64,000 nucleotides of DNA, taken from contig NZ_CP007440.1 of assembly GCF_001579845.1 (NCBI RefSeq), positions 2,670,001-2,734,000 on the forward strand, written 5' to 3'. Below the pieces are notes generated by a model. It had not been told where the DNA came from. It made no database searches and saw only the letters and a list, made by a program, of their open reading frames with translations. Position numbers and translations under genes: made by a program. The stretch comes from Rhodoplanes sp. Z2-YC6860 (GTDB taxonomy: Bacteria; Pseudomonadota; Alphaproteobacteria; Rhizobiales; Xanthobacteraceae). Shown here piece by piece: positions 9,026 to 17,203 of this stretch; position 1 is the stretch's first letter, and each line of letters begins with the position of its first letter.

Positions 9026-9035
9026 TCGCGTCTCC

Positions 9036-10037
9036 TCACTTCAGCCGCGTGAACAGTTTCCGCGGATTGCCGTCCGAGATCGCCTCGCTATCGGCCTTCG
9101 ACAGTCCGGCCGCCTTCAGCATGTCGAGCGGGTCCATGTCGGCCGGCGGGAACGAATAGTCGGTGCCGAGATGCACGTTGTCGATTCCCGCCACGTCGAT
9201 GAGGAATTTCAGCGCCTTCGGCGCGTGGACGATGCTGTCGTAATGCATCTGCCGCGCATAGGCCGAAGGCGTCTTGGCGGCGACATTGCCTTGCGCGGCC
9301 TTGTCCATGCGCTTGTGCAGGGTGTCGAAGCGCCCGGCGAGATACGGATAGGTGCCGCCGCCGTGCGAGAGGAGGAGCTTCAGCTTGGGGAAGCGGTCGA
9401 GCACGCCGGTCATCAGGATCGAGCCGACCGCGAGCGTGGTGTCATAGGTGTAGTGCGCCACCTGGGCGAGCGCGAACTTGCCGATCCGCGGCACCGCCGT
9501 CGAGAGCACAGGGTGCAGAAGCACCGGCGCGCCCAGCGCCTCGGCCTTGCGCCAGAACGGATCGAGCGGCAGCTCGCCGATGTTCACGTTCTCGATGTTG
9601 GCCGAGATGATCACGCCGACGGCGCCTGCTTTGAGCGTACGTTCCAGCTCGGCTGCCGCGGCCTCTGCGTCGATCAGCGGCACCGATGAAATCCACGAGA
9701 AGCGTTTTGCGTTGTCGGCCGTCCATTCGGCCAGCGTGTCGTTGAGCATGCGGTGCCAGGCGATGCAGTGATCGCGCGGCAGGCCGTAGGCGAAGATGTC
9801 CGGCCATGTGCCGTTGATCTGATGATCGATCCGCTGCTCGTCCATCCATTTGTGGCGATTGGCGACCGGCTCGACCAGCATCGGGAAGAATGGCCGCACC
9901 TTGAAGCCATAGCTGAATTGCAGCGCCTCCTTGCCGCCATCGGCGGGCGCGAGCGTGACGCCGATCTCCTTGCCCTTGCTTTTGATAGCGGCAATCAGCT
10001 GCGGCGGAATGTAGTGGGCGTGAGTGTCGATGGGCAC
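9036..10037 (-). CDS. Amidohydrolase family 2 (ACMSD-like)
   Basis: A 333-residue metal-dependent hydrolase or decarboxylase of the ACMSD/gamma-resorcylate decarboxylase group. The N-terminus reads PIDTHAHYIPP, giving the HxH metal pair at residues 6 and 8. GGGTYPYLAGRFD and LGTDYSFPP supply later metal and active-site residues. The GTG at 10037 is chosen because AGGAG lies nine bases upstream; the longer frame has no family similarity before this point. Relatives decarboxylate or hydrolyse aromatic or ring-opened acids. The neighbours (cyclase, hydratase, ligase) fit a ring-degradation operon. Confidence 0.88.
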   Translation of the reverse strand: MPIDTHAHYIPPQLIAAIKSKGKEIGVTLAPADGGKEALQFSYGFKVRPFFPMLVEPVANRHKWMDEQRIDHQINGTWPDIFAYGLPRDHCIAWHRMLNDTLAEWTADNAKRFSWISSVPLIDAEAAAAELERTLKAGAVGVIISANIENVNIGELPLDPFWRKAEALGAPVLLHPVLSTAVPRIGKFALAQVAHYTYDTTLAVGSILMTGVLDRFPKLKLLLSHGGGTYPYLAGRFDTLHKRMDKAAQGNVAAKTPSAYARQMHYDSIVHAPKALKFLIDVAGIDNVHLGTDYSFPPADMDPLDMLKAAGLSKADSEAISDGNPRKLFTRLK

Positions 10038-10114
10038 TGAGGTGTTCTCCTGATGCAATCCGATGAACGCGCGTCTGCGCCCAGTGACGCAGACGCGCGC
10101 GGTAGACCGGCCGA

Positions 10115-10963
10115 CTAGTAGCCGAGGATAGCCTTGGCCGCGTCGCCGACGGCTTCGACATTCTCGCCGGCATCCAAGAACGCCACGATCCGGCACGGGC
10201 AGCCTTCGAGGCCTTCGTAACGCCACGGGAATGCACCGATGATGGCGCGCTTGTTGAGCATCAACTCGATATCGCCGCCTATGTTTTCGGCGTGCAGCAG
10301 GCCTTCCTGGAACGCCCAGTTGTGGAATGGGAACACGTCGGCCGAAACCTTCCGGCCGGATTTCTTGTGGGTGTATTCGAACGTGCCGAAGAACTCCGCA
10401 GGCGTCTTGCCGTGCTTCTTGGTGAACTCTTCGGCGAGGTCGGGCCGCATATAGCGGATCGAGGTGTTCATGGCGTGGTCGCAGGAGCCCGTGTCCATGC
10501 CCCACCATTTGATCTTCTTCTTGAACATCCACTGCAGCGTTTCCAGGCTCGGGCCCGGGTGGTAGCAGAAGTACCGCACCAGATCCTGCTGCGACTGGCC
10601 CTCGTAGTGCTTGTGCCAGCCTGTGTGCAGGATGAGGATGTCACCCTCGCGAATGTCCGCGCCGGCGCTTTCGATCATCTGCGGCGTGATCACCGCCCAG
10701 TCGTGCATGTGCTTGGAGATGTCCACCACCACGCCGCGGTTGCACAGATAGTCGAGCGGCAGATGTGCCATGTCGCCCTGGCGGTTGTCGGTGGCGTGCA
10801 TCGCGCCGTCGAAATGCGTGCCGACGTGCAGAGCCGTGTCGATGCGCTGGGCGACGATCCGCACCGTCTGCAGATTCTGGGCGTAGTACATCTTGTTGCC
10901 CGCATAGCCGACCCAGCCCGGCGTGTGCACATTCATGACGTGGGTCATATCGATGATCTTCAT
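10115..10963 (-). CDS. Cyclase family protein (kynurenine-formamidase-like hydrolase)
   Basis: A 282-residue member of the cyclase/KynB superfamily. The metal motif HxGTHxDxxxH is complete: H46, G48-T49-H50, D52, H56 (HVGTHFDGAMH). These enzymes use Zn or Mn to hydrolyse amides, lactones or cyclic imides. It is first in the minus-strand run cyclase, amidohydrolase, hydratase, ligase and faces a divergent molybdenum hydroxylase gene 87 bases away, so the shared region probably carries both promoters. The name cyclase is historical; a hydrolytic ring-opening or formamide-cleaving role is more likely (inference). Confidence 0.85.
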   Translation of the reverse strand: MKIIDMTHVMNVHTPGWVGYAGNKMYYAQNLQTVRIVAQRIDTALHVGTHFDGAMHATDNRQGDMAHLPLDYLCNRGVVVDISKHMHDWAVITPQMIESAGADIREGDILILHTGWHKHYEGQSQQDLVRYFCYHPGPSLETLQWMFKKKIKWWGMDTGSCDHAMNTSIRYMRPDLAEEFTKKHGKTPAEFFGTFEYTHKKSGRKVSADVFPFHNWAFQEGLLHAENIGGDIELMLNKRAIIGAFPWRYEGLEGCPCRIVAFLDAGENVEAVGDAAKAILGY

Positions 10964-11050
10964 GGCCGCTCCGACTGTTTGACGCTGCTTGTATGTTCTC
11001 AGGGTGCGGACTACCGTTCAAGCGACGCGATGCGCAAGGCGGCTTGAGTC

Positions 11051-13318
11051 ATGAATGTCCGGACGCTGATCGGAGAGCCCGTGCACCGGGCCGAGGATTT
11101 CCGCTTTCTGCGCGGCGCCGGCGCCTTCATCGACGACCTTAAACGCGACGGAATGCTGCATGCGGTGGTGCTGCGGAGCAGTGTGGCCCACGGCCGCATC
11201 CGCAGCATCGATCCATCGGCGGCGCTTGCCATGCCGGGCGTGCATGCGGTCATGACAGCGGCGGATATCGGAACGGTGCCGACCATTCCGCTGCGGCTCG
11301 CGAACCTGCCCGAGTTCCAGGGCTATCTGCAGCCGGTCATCGCCAAGGATAAGGTCCGCTATGTGGGCGAGCCCATCGCGGTGGTGGTCGCCGAGAGCCA
11401 GGCGCGCGCCGAGGATGCGCTCGAGGCCATCGTCGTCGATATCGAGGGCCAGCCGGTGGTGGCGGACCGCCACGCGGCGGCGTCCGATCGATCGCTGCTG
11501 TTCGAGCCGACCGGCAGCAATCGCATGGTGCATTATGTCGCTGCGGTTGGCGACGCGGACGCGGCCTTCGCCAAGGCCGAGTACACGCGCAAGGAAACCT
11601 TCCGTTGCCACCGGCTGACCGGCCTTCCACTGGAGACCCGCGGCCAGATTTCCGAATGGAATGCCGGCCGGCTCACGGTGTTCGGCGCCAGCAAGGTGCT
11701 GTTCTTCAACCGTCGCACGCTCGCGCCGATGCTCGCCGTGACCGAGAACGACATCGACATGATCGAGGTCGATGTCGGTGGCGGCTTCGGCGTGAAGGGC
11801 GAATTCTACCCCGAGGATTTTCTGATTCCGTTCGCGGCGCGCCTTGTCGGCCGGCCCGTGAAATGGATCGAGGACCGCAGAGAGCATCTGATCGCCACCA
11901 ACCATTCGCGCGAGGTGGATTGTGAGATCGAGATCGCCTGCAAGCGCGACGGCACCATGCTCGCGGTGCGTGGGCATATCGCAGCCGACATGGGTGCCTA
12001 TATCCGCACCAATGGCGGAGTGGTGCCCGCCAAGGCCGCGCAATTCCTGCCCGGGCCATATCGTGTGCGCGATGTGGCGATCACCGTCGAGGCCTTTGTC
12101 ACCAACAAGACGCCGGTCGGCACGCTGCGCGCTCCGGGCCGTTTCGAGGCGAATTTCTTCCGCGAGCGGATGCTCGATCTGGTGGCCCGCGATCTTGGCC
12201 TCGATCCCATGGAGTTTCGCCGCAAGAACCTGATCCAGGAGGCCGAGCTTCCGTTCGCCAGCGGCAAACTCGTGCCTTATGAGCCTGAGACGGATTTCGA
12301 CACCGGCGACTACCACGCCACCTTCAATCGTGCGGTCGGCGAGATTGGCTGGGAGCAGAACAAGCATCTGCAAGGCAAGCTGGTCGACGGTCACTACCAC
12401 GGTCTTGCTGCAACGCCATTCATCGAAAGCGGCGGTTCTGGCAAGGAAAACGCCCGCCTCGTGATCGAGTCTGATGGTTCGGTGAACGTGTTCGTCGGCT
12501 CGTCGGTGCTGGGGCAGGGACTCGAGACCACGCTTGCCCAGGTCGCCGCCGACACGCTGAAGCTGCCGTTCGAGCGCGTGAAGATCCTGCACGGCTCGAC
12601 GACTTACGTGCGCGAAGGCTTCGGCACCTTTGCGTCGCGCTCCATGGTGGTCGGCGGCTCGGCTGTGATGGACGGCTGCAACAATCTGATCGCTGCGATC
12701 GAGGCCGCTGCGACGCAACGCCTCGGATTTCCCAATGAAGAGATCACGATCGCGGATGGCGAGGTGATCGCGGGCGGAAAGCGCGCGAAGCTCGCCGATT
12801 TCGCGGGCCTCGAAGTGGAGGGGACCTTCGCCACCACAACCCGCACCTACAGCTACGGTGCCCACGCGTGCCACGTTGCGGTCGATCCGCGCACCGGTCA
12901 CGTCGATATCCTCGACTACGTGGCGATCGAGGACGTCGGCGTCGCCATCAACCCTCACATCGTCCATGGCCAGGCGCTCGGCGCGCTGGTACAGGGGCTT
13001 GGCGGCGTGTTTCTCGACGAAATCGTCTACGACCGCGACGCGCAGATTCTGAACGCCTCGCTTGCCGATTATCTCGTGCCGCTTGCCACCGACTTCTCCA
13101 ACATCCGCGCGATCACCATGGAGCTGCGTCGCTCCAAGACCAATCCGTTGGGTGCCAAGGGAGCCGGCGAGGGTGGCATGGTGGCGGTGGCTGCAACCGT
13201 TGCCAATGCGGTGGCCGCGGCGCTCGTCTCATTGGATATCGAGGTGCGCGATCTGCCGCTGTCCCCGGCGCGGCTTTGGGGGCTTGTCGCAAAGGGTGGC
13301 ACACGCCGGTCCGCTTGA
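11051..13318 (+). CDS. Xanthine dehydrogenase-family molybdopterin-binding subunit (orphan)
   Basis: A 755-residue large subunit of a molybdenum hydroxylase. It has the N-terminal fold start (VHRAEDFRFLRGAGAFIDD), the glycine-rich molybdopterin loop VDVGGGFGVKGEFYPED, the RAPGRFEANFF segment and the C-terminal GAKGAGEGGMVA with the catalytic glutamate. The CO-dehydrogenase loop AYRCSFR is absent, so it is not a CO dehydrogenase. Such subunits hydroxylate N-heteroaromatic rings, aldehydes or purines, and need 2Fe-2S and FAD partners. No partner gene is adjacent; the nearest are at 23.2-24.5 kb on the other strand. An ABC importer follows on the same strand. Confidence 0.9.
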   Translation: MNVRTLIGEPVHRAEDFRFLRGAGAFIDDLKRDGMLHAVVLRSSVAHGRIRSIDPSAALAMPGVHAVMTAADIGTVPTIPLRLANLPEFQGYLQPVIAKDKVRYVGEPIAVVVAESQARAEDALEAIVVDIEGQPVVADRHAAASDRSLLFEPTGSNRMVHYVAAVGDADAAFAKAEYTRKETFRCHRLTGLPLETRGQISEWNAGRLTVFGASKVLFFNRRTLAPMLAVTENDIDMIEVDVGGGFGVKGEFYPEDFLIPFAARLVGRPVKWIEDRREHLIATNHSREVDCEIEIACKRDGTMLAVRGHIAADMGAYIRTNGGVVPAKAAQFLPGPYRVRDVAITVEAFVTNKTPVGTLRAPGRFEANFFRERMLDLVARDLGLDPMEFRRKNLIQEAELPFASGKLVPYEPETDFDTGDYHATFNRAVGEIGWEQNKHLQGKLVDGHYHGLAATPFIESGGSGKENARLVIESDGSVNVFVGSSVLGQGLETTLAQVAADTLKLPFERVKILHGSTTYVREGFGTFASRSMVVGGSAVMDGCNNLIAAIEAAATQRLGFPNEEITIADGEVIAGGKRAKLADFAGLEVEGTFATTTRTYSYGAHACHVAVDPRTGHVDILDYVAIEDVGVAINPHIVHGQALGALVQGLGGVFLDEIVYDRDAQILNASLADYLVPLATDFSNIRAITMELRRSKTNPLGAKGAGEGGMVAVAATVANAVAAALVSLDIEVRDLPLSPARLWGLVAKGGTRRSA

Positions 13319-13481
13319 CAGAACGCGGTGGCGGTGGCGATTGAGACCCGTTGGCATGGGGCTTTGCTGCGTCCTTTGGAGCCACGAGAGTGCCCTTGTG
13401 GTCCGAAACAACGATGCTAACGTTTCCAACTTGAGTGTTTTGCGCGCGCTTCGACGCAGCGCCAGGGAGAAGAGGCTTGTC

Positions 13482-14492
13482 ATGATCGATCGCCGTCGGG
13501 TTGTGCAGGGCGGACTTGCCGCTGCCGGTTCACTGTCCATCGCCACGCCGATGAATGTGCTGGCGCAGGGCAAGCCGCCGGTGAAGGTCCGCTACAATGA
13601 GGTGGTCCGCTCGCTGATGTACGTGCCGGCCTACGTCGCCATCACCAAAGGCTTCTTCAAGGAGGCCGGGCTCGACGTCTCGCTGGCGACGGCGTTTGGC
13701 GGCGACAAGTCGACCGCGGCGCTCCTCTCCGGCGCCGCCGACATCGCGCTGATCGGCCCGGAAACCGCGATCTATGTGCTGAACAGCGACTCGTCGACCA
13801 AGATCCGCATCTTCGCCGGTCTGACCTCGACCGATGGCTTTGTTCTGATCGGGCGTGAGAAGGTCGACAAGTTCGACTGGAACATGGTCAAGGGCAAAGA
13901 AATCCTGGGCTTCCGCCCGGGCAGCACGCCGCTTCTGTTCCTCGAAGAGGCGTTGCGGATGAACGGCATCGATCCGCAGAAGGACGTCAAGCTCAACAAC
14001 AATGTCGCGATCCCGGCGCGCGTCGGCTCCTGGCTCGCCGGGCAAAATCAATACGCGATCTTCAACGAGCCCGATCCGTCGCAGTTCGAGATCGACGGCA
14101 AGGGTTATGTGGTTGCCTCGATCGGCCAGACCACAGGCTACGCCGACTACACCTCGTTCATGGCGACCGACCAGTACATCAAGCAGAACCCGGACGTGGT
14201 CCAGAGCTGGACCAACGCGATCTATCGGGCCCAGAAATGGACCGAGTCCGCCGCAGCTCCGGATGTCGTCAGCGCCATCGCTGAGTTCTTCCCCGGGATC
14301 AATCCAAAGGCGCTGGCGTCCTCGGTGGACCGCTATCAGAAGCTCAAGATCTGGAAGAACTCGCCCGTCATCGAGCCCGGGCCGATCGAGAAATTCCAGG
14401 ACATCCTGGTGCACGGTCATGTGCTGGATGCGAACAAGCGCGTGAAGTTCCAGGACCTGGTCCTGACCGACTTCGCCGCCAAGGCGAAGTGA
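13482..14492 (+). CDS. NMT1/TauA-type ABC transporter substrate-binding protein
   Basis: A 336-residue periplasmic binding protein. Its N-terminus (MIDRRRVVQGGLAAAGSLS) is a twin-arginine-like signal, and the mature part opens with a strand-turn typical of sulfonate, nitrate and thiamine-precursor binding proteins (YVPAYVAITKGFFKEAGLDV). The ATG at 13482 follows GGGAGAAGAGG. The ATPase starts three bases after its stop and the permease overlaps that, so the three make one importer operon. The ligand is unknown; the surrounding catabolic genes suggest an aromatic or heterocyclic acid. Confidence 0.87.
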   Translation: MIDRRRVVQGGLAAAGSLSIATPMNVLAQGKPPVKVRYNEVVRSLMYVPAYVAITKGFFKEAGLDVSLATAFGGDKSTAALLSGAADIALIGPETAIYVLNSDSSTKIRIFAGLTSTDGFVLIGREKVDKFDWNMVKGKEILGFRPGSTPLLFLEEALRMNGIDPQKDVKLNNNVAIPARVGSWLAGQNQYAIFNEPDPSQFEIDGKGYVVASIGQTTGYADYTSFMATDQYIKQNPDVVQSWTNAIYRAQKWTESAAAPDVVSAIAEFFPGINPKALASSVDRYQKLKIWKNSPVIEPGPIEKFQDILVHGHVLDANKRVKFQDLVLTDFAAKAK

Positions 14493-14495
14493 TCC

Positions 14496-15293
14496 GTGGC
14501 AGCGACCGAGGCTGCGGTGCCCAAGGTCGAGATACGCGGCGTTGGGCTGCGCTATTTCGGCCGCGAGGGCGAAACCGAGGCGTTGCAGAACATTTCGCTG
14601 TCGGTCGCGCCGGGCGAGTTCATCGCCATCATCGGCCAGAGCGGCTGCGGCAAGAGCACGCTGCTGTCGCTGATCTCGGGAATCATCAAGCCGACCGAGG
14701 GGCAGGTGTTGGTTGACGGCCAGCCCGTCACCGGACCGAGCCGCAAGGTCGGCTACATGCTGCAACAGGACTATTTGTTCGAGTGGCGCACCATTCTCGA
14801 AAACACATTGATCGGCGCCGAGATCCAGGGCGCTGATATGGCCAAGGCACGGGACCGCGCGACGCAGCTTTTGACGCGCTATGGTCTCGGCCAGTTCCTC
14901 AACCATCTGCCGAGACAGCTCTCAGGCGGCATGCGGCAGCGCGTGGCGCTGGCGCGCACGCTCTGCACCGAGCCTGACGTGGTGCTGCTCGACGAGCCGT
15001 TCTCGGCGCTCGATTCGCAAACCCGCATCGCGCTCGCCGACGAGATCACCGAAATTCTCAGGCGCGAAGGCAAGACCGCGATCCTCGTCACCCACGACAT
15101 CGGCGAGGCGGTCAGCATGACCGAGCGCGTGGTGGTGCTGTCGCGGAGGCCCGGCCGGGTGAAGTCGCAGCACTTGATCCGCTACGCCGCCGATGGCGGG
15201 CGCCCGGCGCCGTTCGCCGCGCGCAACGCGCCGGAGTTCAACGGCTACTTCAACACGCTGTGGAAGGAGCTCGAGGTTCATGTCGAAGGCTGA
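14496..15293 (+). CDS. ABC transporter ATP-binding protein (Tau/Ssu/Nrt type)
   Basis: A 265-residue importer ATPase. Walker A is GQSGCGKST, the signature is LSGGMRQRVALARTL, Walker B is VVLLDEPFSALD and the switch histidine is in LVTHDIGEA. It starts with GTG three bases after the binding-protein stop and runs 14 bases into the permease, indicating coupled translation. It is the only importer ATPase in the window, so it could also energise the second binding-protein/permease pair at 21.2-23.1 kb, which has none (inference). Confidence 0.92.
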   Translation: MAATEAAVPKVEIRGVGLRYFGREGETEALQNISLSVAPGEFIAIIGQSGCGKSTLLSLISGIIKPTEGQVLVDGQPVTGPSRKVGYMLQQDYLFEWRTILENTLIGAEIQGADMAKARDRATQLLTRYGLGQFLNHLPRQLSGGMRQRVALARTLCTEPDVVLLDEPFSALDSQTRIALADEITEILRREGKTAILVTHDIGEAVSMTERVVVLSRRPGRVKSQHLIRYAADGGRPAPFAARNAPEFNGYFNTLWKELEVHVEG

Positions 15294-16134
15294 CACCGCG
15301 GGCGGGCCGCGTCCGGCCGCGAGCCCAACCTCAAGCCCGAGTCCGCAATATCTCGACTGGCTGCGCCGCGAGCGGCGCGACCGCATGATGGTGCGGGTCT
15401 CGCAGCTCGGCCTGCTGGCCGTGTTCATGGTGCTGTGGGAGGTCCTGCCCCGCGTGGGCCTGATCAATCCGCTGTTCACCAGCACGCCGTCGACGATCTG
15501 GCCGACGTTCCTGGAGCTTTTGAAGACCACGCCGCAGCAGGCGAGCATCCTCCTGCACACCTGGGCGACGGTGTTCGCCACGGTGGTTGGCTTTACCGCC
15601 GCGATGGTGCTCGGCATTGCGATCGCTGCGGCGCTGTGGTGGTGGGCCAATCTCTATCGCGTGCTCGATCCTTATCTCGTGGTGCTCAACGCGATGCCGA
15701 AGACGGCGTTCGTGCCGATCTTCTACATCTGGCTCGGCGCGACGTTTTCGATCTACGGCATGTCGCTTGCGATCTCGCTGTTCATCACGGTGCTGATGAT
15801 CTACTCGGGCTTCCAGGGCATCGATCCCAACAAGATCAAGCTCGCGCAGACCTTCGGCGCCTCCAAATGGCAAGTGCTGACCAAGGTGGTGCTGCCGGGC
15901 AGCGTGCCAACGCTGATCGCGGCGCTGAAGGTGAACGCCGGCCTGTCGCTGGTCGGTGTGATCGTCGGCGAATTCCAGTCCGCCACGCTCGGCCTTGGCT
16001 ATCTGATCCAGTACGGCAGCCAGATCTTCAAGATGAACATCGTGATGACCTCGATCACCATCCTGGCGATCGTGTCGTCGGTGATGTACCTCGCGATCTA
16101 TTGGCTCGAGATCGTGGTGATGCGGCGGCGCTAG
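15280..16134 (+). CDS. ABC transporter permease (Tau/Ssu type)
   Basis: A 284-residue inner-membrane permease with about six helices. The EAA loop that contacts the ATPase is visible as AQTFGASKWQVLTKVVLPG followed by the typical VPTLIAALKVNAG. The ATG at 15280 lies inside the ATPase gene, a 14-base overlap. It completes the binding protein, ATPase, permease importer. A repeat element and the convergent hydrolase gene follow. Confidence 0.9.
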   Translation: MSKADTAGGPRPAASPTSSPSPQYLDWLRRERRDRMMVRVSQLGLLAVFMVLWEVLPRVGLINPLFTSTPSTIWPTFLELLKTTPQQASILLHTWATVFATVVGFTAAMVLGIAIAAALWWWANLYRVLDPYLVVLNAMPKTAFVPIFYIWLGATFSIYGMSLAISLFITVLMIYSGFQGIDPNKIKLAQTFGASKWQVLTKVVLPGSVPTLIAALKVNAGLSLVGVIVGEFQSATLGLGYLIQYGSQIFKMNIVMTSITILAIVSSVMYLAIYWLEIVVMRRR

Positions 16135-16174
16135 CACCCGTTCGTGTTATTTCGCCCCGCGAACCACAACGGCG

Positions 16175-16288
16175 GTGTCATCGCCGGGCTTGACCCGGCG
16201 ATCCATGAGGCGGTGCAGCAAAGACAGTCGCAGGGTTTAATTTGTTGCGACACCGGATGGACCCGCGGGTCAAGCCCGCGGGTGACAC
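16175..16288. repeat. Paired-hairpin palindromic repeat (GTGTCA ... TGACAC)
   Basis: A 114-base intergenic element bounded by inverted GTGTCA/TGACAC. It has two hairpins in mirror orientation: TCGCCGGG-CTTGA-CCCGGCGA at 16181-16201 and ACCCGCGGG-TCAAG-CCCGCGGGT at 16261-16283. The second is the inverted form of the first with the same loop, and its stem bases differ while pairing is preserved. A relative sits at 61920-62042. It separates the convergent permease and isochorismatase-type genes and may act as a bidirectional 3' end. Confidence 0.8.
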
Positions 16289-16325
16289 TGCGCATGTTGG
16301 ACGACTGTGCTTCCACTCAAACACG

Positions 16326-17024
16326 TCATGCCGTCTTGCGCCGCTCCGCCGGCATAAGGCGCGTCGCGGCCTCGTCGGTGGTCATCACGTCGCCGAAGAA
16401 GACCAGGAAGTTGTTCAGCGACGCGGCATGCTCCTCGTCGGTCAGCGAGGCGTTGCCGTCAGACACCATGATGACGCGATAGTCGAGCATCATCGCATCG
16501 CGCGCGGTTGACTCGCAGCAGACGTTCGTCACCGTTCCGGTGATCAGCAGCGTGTCGATGCCGCGGCTCTTGAGCTGCGCATCGATATCCGACGAGCCGG
16601 GAATAAACGCGCTGTACTTGATTTTCTTGACGCGCAGGTCGGTCGGCAGCGCTTCAAGCTTCGGATAGACCTTGAACCCGTCGTGGCTCTCGTTGAGTTG
16701 CGTCAGCCGCTTGTCCACGCGATCGGCGGTGAGCATGTGCTTGTGATGGTTGGCCCAGTGCTCCAGCGCGCCGGCCGCCGTGGTCTGCACCCACAGCACC
16801 GTGCCGCCTGCGGCGCGCAGCGCCTTCGCCATGCGGTTGATGTTGGGGACGATATCGCGCGCCGCAGGAACCTCGGCGGCAAAGCCTTCGGCAACGAAGT
16901 AGTTCTGCATGTCCACCACAACCAGCGCGGTGCGGGCGGCGTCGATCGTGTCGTGGCTCAGGAGCTTGCCCTGCCGCTTGATCACCCGGTCCTTCACCGG
17001 CTGCGGAATGATGTAATTGTGCAT
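16326..17024 (-). CDS. Isochorismatase-family cysteine hydrolase
   Basis: A 232-residue hydrolase with the full catalytic triad of the family: D38 in VVVDMQN, K136 in KIKYSAF and C169 in TNVCCEST. Members hydrolyse amides, carbamates or ureas (nicotinamidase, N-carbamoylsarcosine amidase, biuret hydrolase) as well as isochorismate. No isochorismate pathway is nearby. The context of a molybdenum hydroxylase, UbiD and cyclase genes suggests an amidase step on a nitrogen-containing intermediate (inference). It is divergent from the UbiD gene. Confidence 0.88.
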   Translation of the reverse strand: MHNYIIPQPVKDRVIKRQGKLLSHDTIDAARTALVVVDMQNYFVAEGFAAEVPAARDIVPNINRMAKALRAAGGTVLWVQTTAAGALEHWANHHKHMLTADRVDKRLTQLNESHDGFKVYPKLEALPTDLRVKKIKYSAFIPGSSDIDAQLKSRGIDTLLITGTVTNVCCESTARDAMMLDYRVIMVSDGNASLTDEEHAASLNNFLVFFGDVMTTDEAATRLMPAERRKTA

Positions 17025-17203
17025 GGCACGGTCCTCTATGTGAAACAGCAGCGGCCGAGGCTATGGCCCGCTCTGGGGAGCGTCAATGCGCCTCGCGCCG
17101 GGCTGGTCCCCATTCTGCGCGGGACAATTGTCAGCATGGCGGGGGTGTGCGAGGAACGTTCGACGGTCGCCGACAGGGCGTGCGCGACACAAGGAGCTGA
17201 GAC

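Noticed and set aside
9036-10532. Longer version of the amidohydrolase starting at 10532
   Set aside because: The first 165 codons overlap the cyclase gene in another frame and have no family similarity. GTG at 10037 with AGGAG is the natural start.
13530-14906. A long open frame of 458 codons on the minus strand
   Set aside because: It is antisense to the binding-protein and ATPase genes, which have clear motifs. High GC content creates such mirror frames, and it has no recognisable domain.
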